DNA of 64,000 nucleotides from Candidatus Binatia bacterium. Its GTDB lineage: Bacteria; Desulfobacterota; Binatia; UBA12015. A model generated the notes under the pieces. The model worked only from the letters and a program-made list of their open reading frames with translations. It had not been told where the DNA came from and did not search any database. The stretch's first letter is position 1, and the number at the start of each line of letters is the position of its first letter. A program made the translations under genes and the position numbers. The stretch lies in the NCBI GenBank assembly GCA_029243485.1, contig JAQWRY010000064.1, positions 62,001 to 126,000 of the forward strand, given 5' to 3'. Of this stretch, positions 17,379 to 25,512 are shown in pieces.

Positions 17379-19385
17379 CTAGTGTGCCTGGGTGCGTGTC
17401 GTCCAGCGGACGATGTGGTCTTCGGTGACGAGGCCGAGGAGCTGGCCGGCCGCGTCGACGACCGGCAAGAAGTCGAGTTGGTTCTCCACCATGCGCTTGC
17501 CCGCGTCGAGCACGGGCTCATCGGGGCTCGCCGTGGTGAGCTTCGCGTCGACCGCCCGACCGACGGCAAAGCGTCCCAGCATGCGGGCACGGTCTTCCGT
17601 GTTGAGTTTCGCCGGCACCTGCGGCGAGGCGAAGAGCAGATCGCGCTGCGTGAGTACGCCGATGAGCCGCGCCTCGCGATCGACGACCGGAAGGTGGCTG
17701 AGGCGGCGGCCGCGCATGAGCTCGTGGGCCCGTTGCAGCGAGTCGTCCACGCCGACCGTGGCGACGTTCCGGCTCATGAGGTCTGCGACCGTCGGTCCGC
17801 GCGAAAGGCGCGAGGCGGCTTGCATGGCTTCGGACTTCCTCCACAGCGCACGGCGCGTCTCGTAGAGTGCGGCGTCGAGTGCGTTGCCGATCCGTTCGAT
17901 GTCGGGGACGAGTGCGGGATCGGCCACGGCACAGATCGAGATGCGATCGGCATAGCTCGCGGCTGCGAATGCGAGGCCTACGTCGAGGAATAGTGGCGCA
18001 ATTGCGTGGATCTCGGTGATCTTCTTGCCGCAGACGTGCAGCGCCTGCTTCGGCCCCGGCACGTTGGTGCACAGCGTGTTCACCATCGAGAGATCCGATG
18101 TGGCGCTCAGAAGAGACGCTTCAGTGAACGAGGGCAGGGCCCCGGCAACCGCGAGGACCATGGTCGTGGCGCGGGCCTGCTTGCGCTCTTTCAGGTTCCG
18201 CATCTCGTCGCGGACGCGGTACAGGCGCTCGGCGGGGTCCGCGACGTCGACCGGCAGGCGTGGGAACATCGCTGTGACCTGGTTTCCGGGCTTCGCCTCG
18301 TCGCCTTTCTCACGGATGCTCGCCGGGACGATGCAACGCAGGGCGCCGTCGTCGGCCGAGTGTCCGTTCTGGAGCGCGTACGTTCGCAGGGCACCGGAGA
18401 CGATCGCGAGCACGGCATCGTTGATTGTGCCGTCGGCGGCGACCTTCAGCGAGGTGAACTCGTCCATCGGATACGAGCGCCACACGATTTGGCGTCCTTG
18501 TCCGAGGCTTCCGTTCCAGGGCATGTTGGCCGGCGGTTCCTCGAGGAACGATGCGATGGTCTCGGCGGCTTCGGCGAGATCGCGTATTCCGCGCGTCGCG
18601 GTGCCGCGTGGATCGGCCAGGGCTTCGGAGAGCAGTCCCACGAGGCCGCCGTCAGGCTTGCGCTCGGGGCGCTCGGTCGTCGGTGCGTCGGCCGGGTCGG
18701 CCGCGGCAAGAGGGATGGCGGCCAGCTTCTCGGGGACCTTCGCCACGCCGTCAGCGATCGTCTCGAGGACGTGGAAGCCGCTGATCCCGTCGTTCATGCT
18801 GTGATGGACCTTGCACAACAGCGCGGCGCGTCCGTGCTCGAGTCCCTCGATCAGATGGATTTCCCAGCGGGGCCGATCCGAAGGGAGGGCCGTCGTGACC
18901 AGCGTCTCGAGGACGTGCGAGAGCTTTTCGCGATCGCCCGGCCGGGGAATCGCGACGTGTCGGATATGTCGGCGGGTGTCGTACTCCGGGTCGTCTCGCC
19001 AGACAGGCCAGCCGAGGTCGAATTTCGCGCGGATCGGCATCTGGCGGAAGCGCGGGAACTCGGCGAGGCGCTCGTCGAGAGTCTCCACCAGGGCATCGAG
19101 GCCCGGCGAGGTGTCGAGCATGGCCACGCAGCCGATCTGGAAGTTCTGGTGGGGCTTCTCCAGAAAAAGGAAGCCGGCATCGAGTGCGCTGAGCTTCTCG
19201 TCGCCCGATTCGTCCTCGGCGGTGATGGCTTCGACGGCATCCGTCACCCAAGAGAATGGAGCTTCTTGCGCCGGAGCAGCCTCCGGCTCTGCCGGTCTAG
19301 AGCCCGATCGCTCCTCCGCGACTTCTACCTTTGCCCCACGACCCACGACCTTCCAGCCGCCCCGCGAGCGGTCCACCTTCTTCAT
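17379..19385 (-). CDS. Wax ester synthase/diacylglycerol acyltransferase (WS/DGAT) fused to two CBS domains
   Basis: A 668-residue protein. After a roughly 60-residue Ala/Glu-rich leader, the WS/DGAT domain begins with LSALDAGFLFLE near 66 and holds the active-site motif HHSMNDG (His194, His195, Asp199). NVPGP and a DVGLAF segment mark its second half. Residues about 545-668 are two CBS domains (VATVGVDDSLQRAHELM; LGLVTEDHIV), which normally bind adenine nucleotides and tune a partner domain. It would make wax esters or triacylglycerol at the membrane or on lipid droplets from acyl-CoA, with energy-state control inferred. Standard WS/DGATs are about 450-480 residues and lack CBS. Confidence 0.9.
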   Translation of the reverse strand: MKKVDRSRGGWKVVGRGAKVEVAEERSGSRPAEPEAAPAQEAPFSWVTDAVEAITAEDESGDEKLSALDAGFLFLEKPHQNFQIGCVAMLDTSPGLDALVETLDERLAEFPRFRQMPIRAKFDLGWPVWRDDPEYDTRRHIRHVAIPRPGDREKLSHVLETLVTTALPSDRPRWEIHLIEGLEHGRAALLCKVHHSMNDGISGFHVLETIADGVAKVPEKLAAIPLAAADPADAPTTERPERKPDGGLVGLLSEALADPRGTATRGIRDLAEAAETIASFLEEPPANMPWNGSLGQGRQIVWRSYPMDEFTSLKVAADGTINDAVLAIVSGALRTYALQNGHSADDGALRCIVPASIREKGDEAKPGNQVTAMFPRLPVDVADPAERLYRVRDEMRNLKERKQARATTMVLAVAGALPSFTEASLLSATSDLSMVNTLCTNVPGPKQALHVCGKKITEIHAIAPLFLDVGLAFAAASYADRISICAVADPALVPDIERIGNALDAALYETRRALWRKSEAMQAASRLSRGPTVADLMSRNVATVGVDDSLQRAHELMRGRRLSHLPVVDREARLIGVLTQRDLLFASPQVPAKLNTEDRARMLGRFAVGRAVDAKLTTASPDEPVLDAGKRMVENQLDFLPVVDAAGQLLGLVTEDHIVRWTTRTQAH

Positions 19386-19388
19386 CCC

Positions 19389-19820
19389 TCACCCCACACC
19401 GCTCGAGAGCCTGCCGGCATCCCCCCTGGTTGCCGACATCCCCGACTCAAGACGCCACGACAATACCAGGCTTTCGCGGGGGCTTCCATATGGCCCCCGC
19501 GAAAAGCTACGGGTGTGAGGCCTAATCTTGGCTTGCGAACGGCGGCCCCGGGCGGCCTGGTATTCCTCGGACGCGATCACGTCGAGGAAGGACTGGCGGT
19601 TCGGGCACTGAACGAGCGCGATCGAGTCGAAGGTCTCGTCGAAGTCGCCGATCACGGTCGAATCGAAGCTGCCCATTTAGATCGCTTTGGCGCCGATCTT
19701 CGCGTAGGCAGCTTCGCCGCCGTCCTGCTTGAAGCGTACAATGTTCAGCATGACGACCCGCCCGTCGCCTGCGTGATTGGCTAGAGCCTCGATCTGTTCC
19801 TGTGTCGGTTGCGTGGGCAT
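19389..19820 (-). pseudogene. Broken DUF1330-family gene
   Basis: The first part (19820 to 19677) encodes MPTQPTQEQIEALANHAG and VVMLNIVRFKQDGGEAAYAKI, a typical DUF1330 start, then stops at TAA. The same frame resumes at the next codon with MGSFDSTVIGDFDETFDSIA and FLDVIASEEYQAARG, the DUF1330 second half. About 15 residues that normally link these halves are missing, so this is a stop plus a deletion rather than recoding (TAA, not TGA). DUF1330 proteins are small ferredoxin-like proteins of unknown function. It follows the acyl-CoA dehydrogenase/LLM/ABM operon on the same strand. Confidence 0.65.
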
Positions 19821-19934
19821 CTCACTGCACTGGGTGCGGCTTTGGGGCGCGGCTTTTGGGGTGCCGCGTCGCGTCCGTGCGGGCCGGGCTGACACAGCAG
19901 TGCGCCAAAGGTGGCACAGGTGTAGGGCCGCACC

Positions 19935-20222
19935 GTGCTCGGGCGAGTGCTCGAGGAGGAAACTCCTGGCTCTTTCATCGGGGTTCGCAATGGCACGGGC
20001 GATGCAATCTCGGTGGGGTGTGTCGCATGCGCCATCGTACGGACCAACAACGATGGGCTCGTTCTTCTGGCTCACCCTGCCGAACTCGGTCCGGGTCCCC
20101 CCTGGGGTTGGAGGATCTGTTTGGTGATCGCACTTGCCGGTGCCTTCGGGCTCGCGAGTGCGTGGCTCTTACGCACTCTGCGGGGAAGGCACCGGCTCGG
20201 CGATGTGGGCGGGCGCGCCTAG
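19935..20222 (+). CDS. Possible small membrane protein
   Basis: An open frame of 95 codons from GTG at 19935 (an ATG at 19990 is also possible). The C-terminal third has one convincing membrane segment, ICLVIALAGAFGLASAWLL, followed by a positively charged tail. Its TAG stop shares the CTAG at 20219-20222 with the stop of the convergent ABM-domain gene, which is the spacing expected for real neighbours. No SD is clear and no family is recognised. It could be chance open sequence in GC-rich DNA. Confidence 0.3.
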   Translation: MLGRVLEEETPGSFIGVRNGTGDAISVGCVACAIVRTNNDGLVLLAHPAELGPGPPWGWRICLVIALAGAFGLASAWLLRTLRGRHRLGDVGGRA

Positions 20223-20500
20223 ATCTCGTTGATGAAGATGATCTCGGGCGGGCCGGCCATGACAGCAACGAACGCCTTCCCGTGAGCGCCGAGATTCTCG
20301 CCGTGCTTCGCGAAGGCGGCGTCGTCGGCGTACTTCTCATAGAAGACGAACATCGTCGGATCGTCTTTGCGCTGGTGCGCGACGTAGGCGAGCGTGCCTT
20401 CCTCGTTGGCAAGCGTGTCGGTCGCGAGTTTGCTGAAGAACGTCTTCGCTTCGTCGACCTTGTCTTCCTTCACTTTGATGTTCGCGATGATGCTGGGCAT
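20219..20500 (-). CDS. Antibiotic biosynthesis monooxygenase (ABM) domain protein
   Basis: A 93-residue single-domain protein of the dimeric alpha-beta barrel fold. The core is ANIKVKEDKVDEAKTFF (residues 5-21), EEGTLAYVAHQRKDDP and FVFYEKYADDAAFAKH near 51-66. ABM-domain proteins include quinol monooxygenases and unassigned small oxygenases. ATG at 20500 has AAAGGAA upstream; the spacing to the LLM gene (26 bases) indicates one operon. Confidence 0.88.
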   Translation of the reverse strand: MPSIIANIKVKEDKVDEAKTFFSKLATDTLANEEGTLAYVAHQRKDDPTMFVFYEKYADDAAFAKHGENLGAHGKAFVAVMAGPPEIIFINEI

Positions 20501-20526
20501 GACGAGTTCCTTTCGTTGTCCTGGGG

Positions 20527-21393
20527 TCAGTTGATCTTTGCGAGCACGTCGTCGCCGAGGCGGGCGAGGCCTTCCATGGGCTTCTCGCCGAGTGCTTGCA
20601 GAGGGATGATGAGGCGCTCGACGCCGAGATCGCGGTAGCGGGGAAGGGCCTCTTCGACCGGCTCCATCACCGGGATGTACATCGTGCTGATCTCGATCGT
20701 CGAGCGATCGCGACCTTCGGCTGCGCACGCTTCGTCGAGCGCCGGCAGGAGCGCGGCCACCTGGTCGGCCGATGCAGCGGGTGCGTACCAACCTTGCCCG
20801 TAGCGCGCGACGCGCTTCAGGGCGTTCTTCTTCGATCCGCCGATGATGAGCGGGAGGGGACTCTGGACGGGCACGGGGTAGCTCTTGAAGCCGGTCCACT
20901 TGATGAAGTCGCTCTCGTGCTCGACGGTGTCGCCGGACCAGACCTTGCGCATGGCCTCGACGTAGTCGGCGAACCGCGCACCGCGACGCTCGAAGGGCAC
21001 GCCGAGCGCCTCGAACTCTTCTTTGAGCCAGCCGATCCCGATCCCCAGCATGAACCTGCCGCCCGACACGAAGTCGAGACTGGCCGCCTGCTTGGCGAGC
21101 ATGAGCGGGTTCGATTGCGGGAGGATGTTCACGCCGGTGCCGAGGCGGAGCTTCTTGGTGTGCTGCGCTATGGCCGACAGCGCGATCAGCGGATCGACGA
21201 AGTTGGTCTCCGGTGTCGCGCCCATCTTCCCATCCGCGCTGTAGGGATAGGCCGATTCGTAGTTCTCGGGAACGAGAGCATGCTCGAACGTCCAGATGGA
21301 CTCGAGGCCGACCTCTTCGGCGGTCTGTGCCATTTTGATCATCATGTCGACGTTCGTGACGCCGACGTTGCAGGGGATGAGTCCGATCTTCAT
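20527..21393 (-). CDS. LLM-class (luciferase-like) F420- or flavin-dependent oxidoreductase
   Basis: A 288-residue TIM-barrel oxidoreductase. Characteristic pieces are AEEVGLESIWTFEH (residues 25-38), KKLRLGTGVNILPQ, a FVSGGRFMLGIGIGW segment near 107-121, and PLIIGGSKKNALKRVARYG, the cofactor-phosphate region. The TGVNILPQSNP stretch fits the F420-binding subgroup. AAGGAGA lies eight bases before the ATG. It is the third gene of a minus-strand operon after two acyl-CoA dehydrogenases, so it probably acts on a related CoA-linked or free acid intermediate. Confidence 0.9.
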   Translation of the reverse strand: MKIGLIPCNVGVTNVDMMIKMAQTAEEVGLESIWTFEHALVPENYESAYPYSADGKMGATPETNFVDPLIALSAIAQHTKKLRLGTGVNILPQSNPLMLAKQAASLDFVSGGRFMLGIGIGWLKEEFEALGVPFERRGARFADYVEAMRKVWSGDTVEHESDFIKWTGFKSYPVPVQSPLPLIIGGSKKNALKRVARYGQGWYAPAASADQVAALLPALDEACAAEGRDRSTIEISTMYIPVMEPVEEALPRYRDLGVERLIIPLQALGEKPMEGLARLGDDVLAKIN

Positions 21394-21406
21394 GGGGTGG
21401 TCTCCT

Positions 21407-22486
21407 TCAAGACGCCCAGGCGGCGAGTTGGACCGAGCGTTCGCGGTGGTCGGAGGGGGTGCCCAGGAAAGCGCGGTCGAACATGGCGCGCTTGAACCAG
21501 ATCTGGACGTCACACTCCCAGGTGAATCCGATGCCGCCATGCGCTTCGACGCTGTCGCGTGCGATCTGCATGTAGCGATCGGTGATGTGCGCCTTCGCGA
21601 TCGCGGCGACGCGCTCGGCTTCGCCCGGAACGTGGTCCTGGGCGTAGGCGGCGAACCAGTACAGCCCGCGGTTGGGTTCTACTTCGACCGCCATGTTGGC
21701 AAGTTGGTGTTTCAGACCCTGGAAGCTGCCGATGGTCACGCCGAACTGTTCACGGGTCTTTGCGTACTCGACGCACATATCGAGGAGACGTTGGGAGCCG
21801 CCGAAGGCATCGGCGGCGAGAAGAGAGAGGCCGACGTCGCGGACCGCGCTCGAGGCGGCGGCACCGGAGGCCAGGATCTCGCACGGGGTGTTCTCGAAGC
21901 GGACGTGATTCGCCCGCCGCGTGAGGTCCGCGCAATCCACGGGCTCGAGCGTCAGGCCGGCGGCGCCCTTCTCCACGACACCGAGTTGTCCGCCGGCGAG
22001 GCCGACGACGATCACGTCGGCGGCATCCGCGGACGTTACGAACTCCTTCGTGCCCGAGAGCGGACCCTCGCCCGACAGGGCCCATTGATCGGGCTCCCAC
22101 ACGCTACCGGCTTCGGCGAGAGCGACCGTGCCGATCCGCTCGCCGGAAGCGAGTCCGGGGAGCCAACGCTTCTTTTGCTCGTCGCTACCGCCGAGCGAGA
22201 TGGCGTGGGCGGCGAGCACGTGGCCCAGGTACGGCCCGGGTGTGGCGTGGTAGCCGAGAGTCTCGGCTACGACCGCCAGGTCGAGGACTTCGAGCGCGGC
22301 ACCGCCGTAGTCGGCGCTGATGGCGAGGCCAGGGATGCCGAGATCGGAGAGCGCCTTCCAGAGGGTGGCATCGTGTTCGCCCGATTCGAGGCTCTTGTGG
22401 ATTTCCGTCACGGGGCACTGCTTCTCCGCGAGCTGCCCCACGGTTTCCTGCAGCATTCGCTGCTCGTCGGTCAGATCGAAGTTCAC
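21407..22486 (-). CDS. Acyl-CoA dehydrogenase, second subunit of a pair
   Basis: A 359-residue flavoprotein of the acyl-CoA dehydrogenase fold: LTDEQRMLQETVGQLAEK at the start, YAKTREQFGVTIGSFQGLKH near 255 and VEAHGGIGFTWECDVQIWFK near 322. It lacks the usual C-terminal G-x-x-E-I-x-R-N-I segment, as expected for the shorter member of two-gene alpha2beta2 dehydrogenases. The GTG start overlaps the stop of the upstream dehydrogenase (GTGA) and has GAGGAG upstream. Such pairs are typical of steroid or branched side-chain oxidation in mycobacteria. Confidence 0.9.
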   Translation of the reverse strand: MNFDLTDEQRMLQETVGQLAEKQCPVTEIHKSLESGEHDATLWKALSDLGIPGLAISADYGGAALEVLDLAVVAETLGYHATPGPYLGHVLAAHAISLGGSDEQKKRWLPGLASGERIGTVALAEAGSVWEPDQWALSGEGPLSGTKEFVTSADAADVIVVGLAGGQLGVVEKGAAGLTLEPVDCADLTRRANHVRFENTPCEILASGAAASSAVRDVGLSLLAADAFGGSQRLLDMCVEYAKTREQFGVTIGSFQGLKHQLANMAVEVEPNRGLYWFAAYAQDHVPGEAERVAAIAKAHITDRYMQIARDSVEAHGGIGFTWECDVQIWFKRAMFDRAFLGTPSDHRERSVQLAAWAS

Positions 22487-23670
22487 TTGGAGCTCCTCGT
22501 GGCGGCGGCGTCCCGGGGCAGGCCGAGGCCGCGTTCCGCGATGACGTTGCGTTGGATGTTCGCGGTCCCGCCGGCGACGGCGATGCCGAGCGAATACATA
22601 TAGGCGCCGATCCAGCTCTGGCTGTCCTTCGCGGGCGTGCCGAGGTGGGCCCCGCCGGCCGAGAGCATGCCGTCTGCACCGAGGAGGTCCATCGAGAGCC
22701 GCGAGACGTCGTGCTGAATGTTGGTCGAGAAGAGCTTCATCATGAGCTGCAGGATCCCGACGGCCTCACCCTTCGCGTCCTTCGTCAGCTGACGGAAGCC
22801 GGAGTACTTATGGGCCTGCACGTAGCCTTCGAGCGTCGCCAGGCGCTGCCGGATTCCCGGGTCTTCGATCGCGGGTCGTCCGTTGCGCAGTGTGCCCTTC
22901 GCGAGCCGCGCGAGTGCGTTCAGGGACTCCTCCGTGCGACGCGCGCCGCCGATCGAGTTGCGCTCGTGCTTCAGCGTCGTGCGCGATACGAGCCAGCCTT
23001 CGCCTCGCTCGCCGACGATCCAGTCGCGGGGAGTACGAACGTCGGTCAGGAAGACTTCGTTGAAGTCCGCCGTGCCGGTCATAGTGCGCAGCGGCCGGAC
23101 TTCGACGCCCGGCTGCTTCATGTCGATCAGCAGGTAGGAGATGCCCTTGTGCTTTGGCGCGTCGGGCTCGGTGCGTACGAGACAGAACATGTAGTCGGCG
23201 AGGTGTGCGCCGCTGGTCCACACCTTCTGGCCGTTGATGACCCACTCGTCGCCGTCGAGATCGCCCTTGGTTCGAAGCGAGGCGAGATCACTCCCCGAGC
23301 CGGGCTCGCTGTAGCCCTGGCACCAGATCAGCTCTCCCGTGAGCGTCGACGGGATGAACTTCTCTTTCTGCGCCTCGGTGCCTCGCTCGAGCAGCGTCGG
23401 TGCGAGCATCGAGGGCCCGATTCCCAGGGGCTCCCCCGGGGCGCGGGCGCGGCCGAATTCCTCGCGGATGATCTGCGCCTTCAAAGGGTGGGCGTCCTGC
23501 CCGGAGCCGCCGTATTGCTTCGGGAAGTGGCGGTAGAGGTAACCGGCCTCGATCGCGAGTTGCCGGAACTTCTGCACCGCGTCGTCGCCCTTGCGGGGCC
23601 AGTTCTCGGCGAGAAAGGCCTTTACCTGCTCGCGAAAACTCTCGAGCTCACTGTCGTAAGTCAGGTCCAA
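22483..23670 (-). CDS. Acyl-CoA dehydrogenase, first subunit of a pair
   Basis: A 395-residue FAD enzyme introducing the alpha-beta double bond in acyl-CoA. WCQGYSEPGSGSDLASLRTK (about residues 122-141) is the FAD/substrate signature, KVWTSGAHLAD follows, and AVAGGTANIQRNVIAERGLG near the end binds FAD of the partner subunit. The start codon is TTG (23668-23670) with AAAAGGAG upstream, an uncommon start that may limit translation. It leads the operon dehydrogenase, dehydrogenase, LLM oxidoreductase, ABM protein, and diverges from a tetR gene. Confidence 0.93.
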   Translation of the reverse strand: MDLTYDSELESFREQVKAFLAENWPRKGDDAVQKFRQLAIEAGYLYRHFPKQYGGSGQDAHPLKAQIIREEFGRARAPGEPLGIGPSMLAPTLLERGTEAQKEKFIPSTLTGELIWCQGYSEPGSGSDLASLRTKGDLDGDEWVINGQKVWTSGAHLADYMFCLVRTEPDAPKHKGISYLLIDMKQPGVEVRPLRTMTGTADFNEVFLTDVRTPRDWIVGERGEGWLVSRTTLKHERNSIGGARRTEESLNALARLAKGTLRNGRPAIEDPGIRQRLATLEGYVQAHKYSGFRQLTKDAKGEAVGILQLMMKLFSTNIQHDVSRLSMDLLGADGMLSAGGAHLGTPAKDSQSWIGAYMYSLGIAVAGGTANIQRNVIAERGLGLPRDAAATRSSK

Positions 23671-23800
23671 TGCGTGCTCCTTTTGATTCTGTGGGACAGA
23701 TCCTTTATGGCGGGCGTACTGCCAATATATGGGGTTCGCAACTGGCCGCGCTTGCGGCCCGGGTGGGCTCGGTTTAGCGGACGAGCGTGAAAGAGGAACA

Positions 23801-24418
23801 GTGACGGTATCGCAGAAGAACGGGCACGAAGGCGAGGAGGCCGACGGCCGGCGTCGTCGCTCTCAGCACAGCCGTGAGGCGATCGTGAGCGCGATGTTCG
23901 AGCTGATCGGCGAGGGCGATCTACGGCCTTCTGCGCAGCGAATCGCAGACCGCGCGGGCGTCGGCATCCGGACAGTGTTCCGCCACTTCGATGAGATGGA
24001 TCGGCTCTTCGCCGAGATGAGCGAACGGCTGCGGGCCACCATCGCTCCCCTTCTGTCGGTCGAGGTGCCGACGGGTTCGGTGGCCAGGCGCGCGAGCGGA
24101 CTCGTGGCGGTTCGCTGCGACATCTACGAGCGCATTGGGCCGTACAAGCGTTCGGGGAATCTGCAACGGTTCAGCTCGCCCTATCTGCGCAAGGCCCACC
24201 GGGCGACGATTCGCGACTTCCGGATCGATCTCGAACGCTGGCTGCCCGAGGTCGGAGCCGCGACGCCGCGAGTCGCGAATGCGATCGAGGCGATGGTTTC
24301 GTTCGAATGTTGGGATCGGCTTCGTACCGATCAGAAGCTCAATCAGAAGGATACGCGCGAAGCGATGGAAACTGCGGTGGGTGCGGTGGTTGCGGCATCT
24401 CTGAAGCCACGCGCTTAG
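23801..24418 (+). CDS. TetR-family transcriptional regulator
   Basis: A 205-residue repressor-type protein. The N-terminal helix-turn-helix is residues about 27-72: SREAIVSAMFELIGEGD then AQRIADRAGVGIRTVFRHF. GTG at 23801 is preferred because AGAGGAA lies just upstream; the frame opens further at 23729 without SD. It is divergent from the acyl-CoA dehydrogenase operon and 20 bases upstream of the MBL-fold gene, so both are candidate targets. A GGCCGC-GCTT-GCGGCC inverted repeat (23744-23759) in the divergent spacer could be its operator. Confidence 0.9.
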   Translation: MTVSQKNGHEGEEADGRRRRSQHSREAIVSAMFELIGEGDLRPSAQRIADRAGVGIRTVFRHFDEMDRLFAEMSERLRATIAPLLSVEVPTGSVARRASGLVAVRCDIYERIGPYKRSGNLQRFSSPYLRKAHRATIRDFRIDLERWLPEVGAATPRVANAIEAMVSFECWDRLRTDQKLNQKDTREAMETAVGAVVAASLKPRA

Positions 24419-24438
24419 TCGACCCCAAGGAGGAATTC

Positions 24439-25512
24439 ATGAAGAAGATCTTCTTCGGCCTGCTGGCTCTCATCCTCGTCGTGGGCGCGCTCGCATACGC
24501 CTTTCGCCGGCCGCTCACCATGGTCGCAATCTCGCGGGTGGTTGCGGGCCGGATGGCGGTCGATTTCATCGGTAAGCTCCCGGATGGTCTGCATGTGGGG
24601 CTCTGCGGTGCGGGTTCGCCCTTGCCGGACCCGATCCGTTCGGGGCCGTGCGTTGCAGTCGTTGCCGGCGATCGGTTCTTCGTCGTCGATAGCGGTACCG
24701 GAAGCAGCCGGAACCTGAATCAGATGGGTATGGCGCAGGGGCAGATCGACGGGATCCTCCTCACGCACTTCCACTCCGACCACATCGATGGGCTCGGTGA
24801 GTTGCTGATGCAGCGCTGGGTGAACGGTTCGCACACCCTCCCGACCCCGCTTCACGGACCACGCGGCGTAGAAGCGATTGCGGCCGGCTTCAACCAGGCG
24901 TACGCGCAGGACGCCGTGTATCGCACCGCTCATCACGGCGAGGACATCGTTCCGCCCTCGGGCACGGGGGCGATGGCCCATCCGTTTCCTCTGCCGGCTC
25001 CCGGACAGGGTGTGAAGATCATCGAAGACGGCGATCTCACCGTCACGGCGTTCGCCGTCGATCACGAGCCGGTGCGTCCGGCCGTCGGTTACCGGTTCGA
25101 CTACAAAGATCGGTCGGTTCTCATCAGTGGCGACACTTCGAAGTCCGAGAACCTGGCGCAGTTCGCCGAGGGGGTCGACCTCCTCGTGCACGAGGCTCTG
25201 GCGCCGCAACTCGTGGGCCTACTCAGCGACGGGGCCGCGAACGCCGGGCGCCCGAAGATCAAGAAGATCACGGAGGACATCCTCACGTACCACGCGACTC
25301 CGGTCGAGGTGGCCGAGATCGCACGCGATTCGGGTGCCCAGGAGCTGCTCTTCTACCACGTCGTGCCGCCGCTGCTTCTGCCCACGATGGAAGAGATCTT
25401 CGTGGAAGGCGTCGCGGAGACCTACAGCGGTCCGGTCCGAGTCGGAAAGGACGGCACCTTCCTGAGCCTGCCGACCGGCTCGAAAGAGATCGCACACCAG
25501 GACCTCTTGTAG
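24439..25512 (+). CDS. Membrane-anchored metallo-beta-lactamase-fold hydrolase (RNase Z/arylsulfatase-like)
   Basis: A 357-residue protein. Residues 4-25 (IFFGLLALILVVGALAYAF) are an uncleaved signal anchor, so the enzyme domain should face the periplasm. The zinc motif LLTHFHSDHIDGL near residues 108-120 (H-x-H-x-D-H), an ISGDTSKSENL segment near 231 supplying the bridging Asp, and LLFYHVVPP near the end follow the MBL order. The AAGGAGG SD is near perfect. It overlaps the next gene by one base (TAGTG). Substrate unknown; a phosphodiester, sulfate ester or lactone is possible. Confidence 0.88.
   Translation: MKKIFFGLLALILVVGALAYAFRRPLTMVAISRVVAGRMAVDFIGKLPDGLHVGLCGAGSPLPDPIRSGPCVAVVAGDRFFVVDSGTGSSRNLNQMGMAQGQIDGILLTHFHSDHIDGLGELLMQRWVNGSHTLPTPLHGPRGVEAIAAGFNQAYAQDAVYRTAHHGEDIVPPSGTGAMAHPFPLPAPGQGVKIIEDGDLTVTAFAVDHEPVRPAVGYRFDYKDRSVLISGDTSKSENLAQFAEGVDLLVHEALAPQLVGLLSDGAANAGRPKIKKITEDILTYHATPVEVAEIARDSGAQELLFYHVVPPLLLPTMEEIFVEGVAETYSGPVRVGKDGTFLSLPTGSKEIAHQDLL

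Noticed and set aside
19677..19679. Recoded stop (selenocysteine or pyrrolysine) in the DUF1330 gene
   Set aside because: The codon is TAA and residues are missing around it, so a pseudogene is the better reading.
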